From contig CAZYMU010000066.1 in NCBI GenBank assembly GCA_964648465.1, positions 1-5,295 of the forward strand: a stretch of DNA of 5,295 nucleotides, read 5' to 3'. Made by a program: the position numbers and the translations under genes. Below are positions 1 through 5,295 of this stretch, in pieces. The notes below the pieces were generated by a model, which did not search any database, was not told the DNA's origin, and saw only the letters and a list, made by a program, of their open reading frames with translations. Source of the stretch: Aminicenans sp964648465. Its GTDB lineage: Bacteria > Acidobacteriota > Aminicenantia > Aminicenantales > Aminicenantaceae. Positions within the stretch are counted from its first letter, which is position 1. Each line of letters opens with the position of its first letter.

Positions 1-647
1 ATCTTTTGATTGATAAGCTTCTTGTTATTAATACGGACTACTTTTGAAATGAGTTGAGGAGGATTGCCTTCTTTCAGCATCATAATTCCTCTGTCCATAG
101 GAAGATTTTCATTTATTAGATCCATAATGTGCTTTAAGAGTTCGTTTAAAGGCATATGGAGAACTAAAGCTTTACTGACTTCACTTATGGCAGAGAAAGA
201 TCTATGTTCTGATTTAATCCTTTCTATATCAAAAGGTTTTGCTACAGCTTTTATTGTTGTGCTAATGTCAGGCTTCTTCAGAATATCTTCAAGATTCATT
301 ATGGTGTTTATATTTGCAGAGGAGGATGGACCATCTGTGACTTCAACATTTGTCGAAAGTTCCTTATTGAAGATAATTCTTGTAGAACCGATAAGGATTT
401 CATCTCCTTTATTAAGTTCGGTCTCAGATAAAATTTTATTACCATTCAGAAAAGTTCCATTTTTGCTGTTGTTATCTCGAACCACATACCCTGTTTCTGA
501 GGGATAAATAAGGGCATGATGCCCTGAACTAAACGGATCATGAATGGAGATATCATTGTCAGCAGACCTCCCTATAGAGATCTTCTGCTTTTTGAGAGGA
601 AAACGGAAAAATTCTCCCTTTTTTGGATAAACATAAAGTATTGGCAT
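1..647 (-). CDS. FHA-GAF domain signalling protein, N-terminal part (3' end beyond window)
   Basis: The reading frame from the ATG at 647 stays open for 215 codons to base 1, so the C-terminus is missing. Residues 1-97 form a forkhead-associated (FHA) domain: the Gly26-Arg27 turn, Ser41 and His44 of the SxxH motif, and Asn63-Gly64 followed by TFLNG. FHA domains bind phosphothreonine peptides, usually made by Ser/Thr kinases. The usual Arg after the Ser (SRxH) is Gly42 here. Residues 98-148 are a polar linker rich in Ser, Thr and Asn. From about residue 150 (FSAISEVSKAL, then LLKHIMDLI and the RGIMMLKEG strand) the sequence looks like the start of a GAF sensor domain. There is no signal peptide or membrane helix, so it should be cytosolic. 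In known FHA-GAF proteins the output domain is often a PP2C/SpoIIE phosphatase, nucleotide cyclase, histidine kinase or sigma-54 activator; which one is present here cannot be seen. The start is supported because the FHA fold begins at once (MPILYVYPKKGE). There is no clear Shine-Dalgarno sequence. The gene lies 52 bases after the transporter stop, on the same strand. Confidence 0.88.
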   Translation of the reverse strand, partial: MPILYVYPKKGEFFRFPLKKQKISIGRSADNDISIHDPFSSGHHALIYPSETGYVVRDNNSKNGTFLNGNKILSETELNKGDEILIGSTRIIFNKELSTNVEVTDGPSSSANINTIMNLEDILKKPDISTTIKAVAKPFDIERIKSEHRSFSAISEVSKALVLHMPLNELLKHIMDLINENLPMDRGIMMLKEGNPPQLISKVVRINNKKLINQK

Positions 648-663
648 CTGAGTTTGCTGTTTT

Positions 664-673
664 GATTATAATC
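664..673. repeat. Perfect 10-base palindrome overlapping the -10 box
   Basis: GATTATAATC reads the same on both strands. It covers the TATAAT of the proposed promoter, so an operator role is possible. It is short and AT-rich, and no second copy was noticed in the window, so this is only a weak regulatory candidate. Confidence 0.3.
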
Positions 674-694
674 TTAAAAGGCGGAAGATTTCAA
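665..694 (-). promoter_or_regulatory. Candidate sigma-70-type promoter for the FHA-GAF gene
   Basis: On the minus strand TTGAAA (694-689) is followed by 18 bases and a perfect TATAAT (670-665). A transcript starting about seven bases downstream (near 658) would carry a leader of only about 11 bases before the ATG at 647, without a Shine-Dalgarno site. The -10 box lies inside the palindrome GATTATAATC, which could bind a small dimeric regulator or simply reflect AT richness. The consensus match is seen directly; that it works as a promoter is inferred. In AT-rich DNA such matches also arise by chance, but the position directly between stop and start codons favours it. Confidence 0.45.
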
Positions 695-699
695 GAAAA

Positions 700-3183
700 C
701 TAGGCTTTTTCTAAAATCTTAAGCATTTTTCTACATTTCCTGACTTTATCTTCAAAAGGAATATCATCGATCAAGGGCAGAAGAACCTCCTTTATTTCTT
801 TTCTTAACATGTTGTCAAGAAGCTCGATAGAATAATCTATTGATTTTTTTGTTCCAGTATAAATATTTTGATAGGCTCTAATGATATCTTCCCTGGGATA
901 GATTAAACTTATCAATTCAAAAATATGTTTTAGAGAACGAGCTAAACTATTCTCTAAATCTGTAGCCAAATGCTCTTTTTTCTTATCTGCCATTAAATCA
1001 TTCATTTCTATCAAAATCAGGTAACTTTTTTTTATTTTCTGAATTATCTCAGGCAGTATTATCTTTTCCTGAAACAGGAGTTGTGAGTTTTCAGATCTTA
1101 TTTTATACATAGCTTCGATGATTTCATCCTCTACATCCTTTCTCTTCCTTTTCAATTCTAAGGCCAATAAATCCGCTGCTTTTTGAGAACCAATTCTTAC
1201 CAGGATGTCAGGAATGGCTTTTCGTATATGAATATCTTCTTCAGAGTCTCCCAGATAATCCTTTAACGTCCCTATAATCTTAACTCCATATTCTACCAAA
1301 GCCTTGCTGGCCACCCGGTAAGTACTGGGCTTACTCAACTGTTGAATAATGAGATGTACAAACTCCCTCCTTCTTAGCCTTCCAGCACTCTCAATTGCAT
1401 AGCTAATTACTTCTGGCGATTCATCCCTAAGCAGTTTACTAAGATCATGAATAAGGTTTGAGGTTGGCTTCATCATTCCCAGGACCTTGGCTGCCTCCAT
1501 CCTGGAAGCTTCTGTCTCCTTGCTTGCCTCACCTACTATCCTATCGATCTTTTCCTGCATTAGCTCCTGATAAACATCTAGGGACATGATTTCCTTGATT
1601 TGAGTATCAAGGTTCTTGTCTTCCAGAGCCTCATCAATTTCCGGGATTAATACTTCTCCATCCAATTCTAGAAGTGAATCCATAGAACCAGCTCTTATTT
1701 CGTCAGATTTATATGAGATTATCTTTTTCAGTTCAGGGCTCATCCCTTCTCTTTTGACAAGATCAAAAAGATTCATAGCATACAAAACCGAACTTCTTTT
1801 CTTGCTTTGGAGAGTATCAAAGACCAGCTTTGTCATATCAACATCAATATTCTCACTTACAAATTTATCAGCATCTTGCCATTTAATATTCAAGTTTTTC
1901 TTCACAATACTTACATATTCTCTGGTAATCATCAGATTGAACAGAATCCAAAAAAGGATAACAACGATCGTGATGAAACTAATTTGTTTTAAATTAAAAT
2001 GCAGGACTGAAAAAAACAGAAGAATAATAAGAGCTCCTAAGCCTTTAGCAAACTTGTTCACAAACATATCGATGAATACTTTCGCTCTATACTTAATGTC
2101 AGGAGGAATTGGGATATACAGCAGCTCCCTAACAGATTGGCTGAGTGAATGAGCTAGGCTTTTGTCAGTGCCTTTGGTGATAACAGCCCAATAAACCAAC
2201 GGAATTAGAGGTACCAATAAAATTGCACCAACGCCGATCAATAAAAACAATGGGGCAATCAAAAGAGCGATACGGATTCCAAAATTTTTCAGGATGCGGC
2301 TGGTTAATAAAACATGAAGCAAAGAGGAAAAAATAAGCAATACTGTAAAAAAAGTGCCCAGAAAAGCAGTCCTCATATCTGTATCTTTATAGGTCATTTC
2401 AACGACAGTATTAAACTGAAAATCAATCAGAGTCGTTACAATAATAGCCGTAGCCATAATCCCGCTCATGATCATTAAATGACGATTCTTTCTTAACAGG
2501 TGAAAACTCTTGATGTATCCAACTTTTGGTTTTGCCTTCTCAGATGATATCTCAGGCTCTTCTCTTTTTTCTTTTCGAAGAACCTTATGAACAAGCTTGA
2601 CGATTAACAAACAAAAAGCCAGTAAAATAGGGCAGGCTAAAAGCAGATTTTCGGTTCCAAAGCTTTTCGCAAATAAAGTGGCAAGAAGAGAGCCTGCAAC
2701 TCCACCTAAGAGCCCTCCACTAACTAAAAATCCAACCAATCTTTTTGCTTGTCGAGGATTATAGATATCATTGATCAAAATCCAGAATTGAGTGACTGAA
2801 GTTACAGTAAATATATCTGCCCAAAACCAGTAAATCATAGAAAGCCACGGCCACTGGAGTTTAAACAGCAGCCAGAATATGAGCAGATTAGAAATAAAAA
2901 AAGCCAAACTGATAGATATGTATAGCTCCCTCTTCATACAATGCAACAACTTATAGTTTAAAGAGACCACAAAGCCTATAAGCAGAGCTGTTAAAAGATA
3001 GGCATAAGGAAGCTCATCAGGTTTAAGCCATTGCAGAAAAAGAGAAATTTTGACAGGTTTAATGATGTAAATAGAAGAAGTGATCAAAAAAAAATAAAAA
3101 AACAGCAGCACTGAAGCAGAAGTTTCTTCAGGTCTAAGATCAACAAAGCGTGATAAAATTTTATGAGTTTGGTTCTTTGCCAT
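700..3183 (-). CDS. NTT-family (TLC/ATP-ADP carrier-like) transporter fused to HEAT repeats, complete paralogue
   Basis: This 827-residue protein has ATG at 3183 and TAG at 702-700. The N-terminal half (residues ~20-420) is an integral membrane domain with about twelve hydrophobic helices, near 23-41, 58-80, 88-108, 112-135, 150-172, 178-198, 236-256, 272-295, 300-322, 323-340, 376-394 and 400-419. A charged loop at 199-235 splits them 6+6. Family marks are VDLRPEE (14-20), the first-helix segment ending YIIKPVK (39-45), the Gly-rich stretch 151-164, and the block from 336 to 386 containing SVRELLYIP and KYRAKVFIDMF. These resemble the NTT nucleotide transporters. Residues ~435-700 are HEAT-like helical repeats (for example LRDESPEVISYAIESAGRL and DYLGDSEEDIHIRKA). 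Residues 705-827 form a further conserved helical domain with YPREDIIRAYQNI and ELLDNMLRKEI. The tail should be cytoplasmic. The canonical exchanger motifs RDTKD and PTKE read KPVKI and SVRE here, so the substrate is unknown. The start follows the upstream stop by 9 bases without a clear ribosome site, suggesting co-transcription and translational coupling. Confidence 0.9.
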   Translation of the reverse strand: MAKNQTHKILSRFVDLRPEETSASVLLFFYFFLITSSIYIIKPVKISLFLQWLKPDELPYAYLLTALLIGFVVSLNYKLLHCMKRELYISISLAFFISNLLIFWLLFKLQWPWLSMIYWFWADIFTVTSVTQFWILINDIYNPRQAKRLVGFLVSGGLLGGVAGSLLATLFAKSFGTENLLLACPILLAFCLLIVKLVHKVLRKEKREEPEISSEKAKPKVGYIKSFHLLRKNRHLMIMSGIMATAIIVTTLIDFQFNTVVEMTYKDTDMRTAFLGTFFTVLLIFSSLLHVLLTSRILKNFGIRIALLIAPLFLLIGVGAILLVPLIPLVYWAVITKGTDKSLAHSLSQSVRELLYIPIPPDIKYRAKVFIDMFVNKFAKGLGALIILLFFSVLHFNLKQISFITIVVILFWILFNLMITREYVSIVKKNLNIKWQDADKFVSENIDVDMTKLVFDTLQSKKRSSVLYAMNLFDLVKREGMSPELKKIISYKSDEIRAGSMDSLLELDGEVLIPEIDEALEDKNLDTQIKEIMSLDVYQELMQEKIDRIVGEASKETEASRMEAAKVLGMMKPTSNLIHDLSKLLRDESPEVISYAIESAGRLRRREFVHLIIQQLSKPSTYRVASKALVEYGVKIIGTLKDYLGDSEEDIHIRKAIPDILVRIGSQKAADLLALELKRKRKDVEDEIIEAMYKIRSENSQLLFQEKIILPEIIQKIKKSYLILIEMNDLMADKKKEHLATDLENSLARSLKHIFELISLIYPREDIIRAYQNIYTGTKKSIDYSIELLDNMLRKEIKEVLLPLIDDIPFEDKVRKCRKMLKILEKA

Positions 3184-3192
3184 ACTACTTAT
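3184..3192 (-). other. 9-base junction between the tandem transporter genes
   Basis: The coding strand reads ATAAGTAGT between the upstream TAG and the downstream ATG. There is no GGAGG-like sequence at normal spacing; the nearest AAAAGGAT lies 24-31 bases before the ATG, inside the upstream gene and too far for normal use. Such a short gap leaves no room for a terminator or promoter, so the two genes are almost surely on one mRNA and the second is probably translated by ribosomes re-initiating after the first. Confidence 0.65.
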
Positions 3193-5295
3193 CTATAGAA
3201 TTGGAAATCCTTTTAAAAGGCTTCGGTATCGCTTCACTCTTTCTTCAATGGGAAGCTCCTCAACAAGCGGAAAGATGACATCCTTTATCTCTTTCTGCAA
3301 TGTATTATCAAGAAGTTCCACTGCATAAGCCATTGATTCCTTTGTTCCAGTCCTTATATTCTGATAAGCTTTATTGATATCCATATGTGGATAAATGAGT
3401 CCCAACAATTTAAAAATATTCATCAAAGAAACTGTCAGATCTTTCGGCAAGTTTTCACTCATCTTTTGGTTTTTCTCCATTAATTTTGAATCATAAAAAT
3501 CAATAAGAATATGGAAGTGTTTCTTTATTAATTCAGCAATTTTAGTCGTCACGATCCCTTCTTGGAATTGAACATCAGGTCTTTCAGAGCGAATCCTATC
3601 CAGAGCATCTATGAGTTCAATATCTATTTCTCCCTTATCTTCTGTCAGTACCCAAGTAAGGAAATCAGCAGCCTCTTGAGTCCCGATGCGTGCCAAAACT
3701 GAGGCTGCTCCTTTTCGCAATTCGATATCCTCTTCAGAATCTCCTAAATAGTCTGCCAGAGTACCTGTAACTCTTGAGCCGTATTTTTCAAGGGCGGAAC
3801 TGGCCTCTTGTCTGGTAAAAGGGCTGTGTAACTTCTGGATTAAAGCGGGAACATGCTCTCTTTTCCGCAACTTGGTTGCGCTTTCAATAGCATATCTACT
3901 TACCTCCGGCGATTCATCCCGGAGGAATTCTTCAAGTTTCTGGGCAAGAGGAGAATGAGATTCCATCATTCCTATGGCTTTGGCCGCTTCCATCTTCGCT
4001 GTTTCAGCCTCCTCGCTTTCATCTACCAAGACTTTTTCAAAATAGTCCTCCATCACTTTCTGATAAACGTCCAGGGACATTATTTCTTTAACCTCTTTTT
4101 CCAAGACCTCTTCACTGATATAATCAGAAGTCTCAGGACCTAGAGATGTTTCTCCATCCTCAAAAAGCGTACCCAATGAAGAGACTCTTACTTCATCTGA
4201 TTTGTAAGAGATTAATTTTTTAACTTCAGAGGTGAGTTTATCCTGTTTTATCAAGTCGAAGAGATGCATTGCATACAAGACTGAACTCCGATTCTTGCTT
4301 TCTAAAGTATCAAAGACCAATTTTGTATAATTAAGATCCACCTTTTCAGCCACTAATCTATCTGCTCTCTCCCATTTCATCTCTAATTTTTGTTTGACAG
4401 TATTCGTGTATTCTTTGCTAACCTTCAGATTAAGGAATGCCCATGCCAAAATAAAAACAACGATAATAGCACTCACAACTTGGACTCTGGCCTGCCAGTT
4501 AAGATTGAGAAAGATAAAGATCAAAAGTATCAATGCTCCGATTCCTTTGGCGAACCTATTGAGAAACATATCGATAAATATTTTTGCTTTGTACTTGAAC
4601 TCTGATGAGATAGGTATGTAGAGGAGTTCTCGAACAGACTGGTTTAGGGAAAAGGAAAGGCTTTTATCGCTGCCTTTGATGATGACAGCAAATATAAGAC
4701 TTGGATAAGCAGCAATTCCTAAAGAACAAATGAGCAATATCAGAGGGTAAACCAAGAGTGCAAAACGGATACCAAAACGTTTGATAAGACGACTTGTCAT
4801 TAAAAGTTGAACAAAAAAAGGAATAACCAACATTGCTGCATGAAAATATCCAAAAAAGGTTGTCTTATCATTCGCATGTATCTCGATGTCAATTACACTT
4901 TTATACTGCCAATCAATCAATGTTGACACAACAAATGTTATTGTCACCACTGCTGCCAGAAGCTTTAAATAGTAATTTCTTCTTACAGTATCAAAGCAAT
5001 CTCTAAAACCTACTTTAGGTGCTCCCTCCTTGTCTCCATCATCTTTTTTCTCGGCTTTATCTTCTGTAGATATCCTTTTCCTTTGCCAAATGAATATATA
5101 ATTAACGATAAAAACACTGATTATCAGCATTCCGGCAGCTATAAAGAGAAGATAGTCAGGAAAATTGAAACCTAAAAAACCAGTCAGTAATCCGCCAAAA
5201 ACACCTCCCAATATTCCTCCACTACCAAAAAATCCGATCAGCCTTTTGGCTTCCCTCGGATTGAAAATATCGTTAACTAATATCCAGAATTGTGT
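3193..5295 (-). CDS. NTT-family transporter fused to HEAT repeats, upstream paralogue (5' end beyond window)
   Basis: The frame is open from the window edge (first full codon 5295-5293, reading TQFWILVNDIFNP) to the TAG at 3195-3193, giving 700 visible residues. The opening aligns with residue 131 of the neighbouring paralogue, so about 130 N-terminal residues and roughly the first four helices are missing. A TTG at 5211 sits inside the conserved Gly-rich helix and is not the real start. Counting from the edge: helices 5-6 at ~21-43 and 48-70, a Lys/Asp/Glu-rich cytoplasmic loop at 71-107, helices 7-12 between ~109 and 290, and the family block at 206-256 (SVRELLYIP, KYKAKIFIDMF). HEAT-like repeats cover ~308-573 (LRDESPEVSRYAIESATKL, DYLGDSEEDIELRKG), and a conserved C-terminal helical domain covers ~575-700 (AYQNIRTGTK, ELLDNTLQKEIK). 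Role: a probable membrane transporter or transporter-derived sensor with a large cytosolic docking tail. The NTT fold is a family-level call; substrate and direction are unknown. It is the first visible gene of the run, and its promoter is outside the window. Confidence 0.9.
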   Translation of the reverse strand, partial: TQFWILVNDIFNPREAKRLIGFFGSGGILGGVFGGLLTGFLGFNFPDYLLFIAAGMLIISVFIVNYIFIWQRKRISTEDKAEKKDDGDKEGAPKVGFRDCFDTVRRNYYLKLLAAVVTITFVVSTLIDWQYKSVIDIEIHANDKTTFFGYFHAAMLVIPFFVQLLMTSRLIKRFGIRFALLVYPLILLICSLGIAAYPSLIFAVIIKGSDKSLSFSLNQSVRELLYIPISSEFKYKAKIFIDMFLNRFAKGIGALILLIFIFLNLNWQARVQVVSAIIVVFILAWAFLNLKVSKEYTNTVKQKLEMKWERADRLVAEKVDLNYTKLVFDTLESKNRSSVLYAMHLFDLIKQDKLTSEVKKLISYKSDEVRVSSLGTLFEDGETSLGPETSDYISEEVLEKEVKEIMSLDVYQKVMEDYFEKVLVDESEEAETAKMEAAKAIGMMESHSPLAQKLEEFLRDESPEVSRYAIESATKLRKREHVPALIQKLHSPFTRQEASSALEKYGSRVTGTLADYLGDSEEDIELRKGAASVLARIGTQEAADFLTWVLTEDKGEIDIELIDALDRIRSERPDVQFQEGIVTTKIAELIKKHFHILIDFYDSKLMEKNQKMSENLPKDLTVSLMNIFKLLGLIYPHMDINKAYQNIRTGTKESMAYAVELLDNTLQKEIKDVIFPLVEELPIEERVKRYRSLLKGFPIL

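Larger units (their letters stand above)
648..699 (-). other. Intergenic gap between the second transporter gene and the FHA-GAF gene
   Basis: These 52 bases are the only non-coding stretch of any size in the window. They hold the promoter candidate, a perfect 10-base palindrome at 664-673 (GATTATAATC), and a weak inverted repeat (AATCTT at 670-675, AAGATT at 685-690, 9-base spacer). No GC-rich stem followed by a T-run is present on the transcribed strand, so I see no intrinsic terminator separating the genes. Confidence 0.7.

Noticed and set aside
64..507. Plus-strand open frame of 147 codons
   Set aside because: It lies wholly antisense to the FHA-GAF gene, whose minus-strand frame shows recognisable domain motifs. 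The plus-strand translation is low-complexity Ser/Ile/Leu with no known motif.
667..672. TATAAT on the plus strand as a divergent promoter
   Set aside because: It exists only because the site is palindromic. The nearest -35-like TTGGCA (641-646) is 20 bases away, and no plus-strand gene follows.
670..690. Possible terminator hairpin (AATCTT ... AAGATT) after the second transporter
   Set aside because: The stem is only 6 AT-rich pairs with a 9-base loop and no T-run follows on the transcribed strand, so it is too weak to call.
1026..1033. Run of eight A on the coding strand as a -1 frameshift site (A AAA AAA phase) in the second transporter
   Set aside because: A shift would meet a TGA within about ten codons. 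No stimulatory hairpin or upstream Shine-Dalgarno-like element was seen, and the paralogue is full length in frame through the matching region.
1616..2152. Plus-strand open frame of 178 codons, and the smaller ones at 1807-1992, 3853-4143, 4390-4605 and 4394-4621
   Set aside because: All are antisense shadows of the two transporter genes, without family motifs of their own.
5209..5211. TTG as the start codon of the upstream transporter
   Set aside because: The frame stays open for 28 codons upstream to the window edge, and those residues (TQFWILVNDIFNPREAKRL) match the internal sequence of the paralogue, so the gene continues beyond the window.

Overview
The window is an AT-rich bacterial stretch with three genes, all on the minus strand and read from high to low coordinates. 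It has very short gaps and no sign of mobile elements, RNA genes or CRISPR. By family, the two large genes are membrane transporters of the NTT type (nucleotide transporter / TLC ATP-ADP carrier superfamily) fused to a long soluble HEAT-repeat tail. The third gene encodes a soluble signalling protein that begins FHA-GAF. Family knowledge says NTT-HEAT fusions occur in bacteria that are not intracellular parasites. I therefore infer a free-living or uncultured environmental bacterium and cannot name the phylum from this sequence. Neither visible start codon has a clear Shine-Dalgarno sequence.

Layout in transcription order: (1) 5295 to 3193 is an NTT-HEAT transporter whose first ~130 codons lie outside the window. 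(2) After 9 bases comes 3183 to 700, a complete 827-residue paralogue of the first gene. (3) After 52 bases comes 647 to 1, the first 215 codons of an FHA-GAF protein that runs off the window. The 52-base gap carries a good sigma-70-like promoter candidate (TTGAAA, 18-base spacer, TATAAT). The third gene may thus have its own transcript as well as read-through from the transporters.

The paralogues align end to end over the shared ~697-700 residues with the same domain order: twelve predicted membrane helices, HEAT repeats, then a conserved C-terminal helical domain. They are clearly an old tandem duplication. Identity is about 60-65% in the blocks I counted by eye, apart from one 32-residue island at about 22%. 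My reading, which is inference, is a paired membrane sensor/transporter whose large cytoplasmic HEAT tails dock partners, next to a phosphothreonine-binding/GAF signalling protein. The canonical ATP/ADP-exchanger motifs are altered, so nucleotide exchange should not be assumed.
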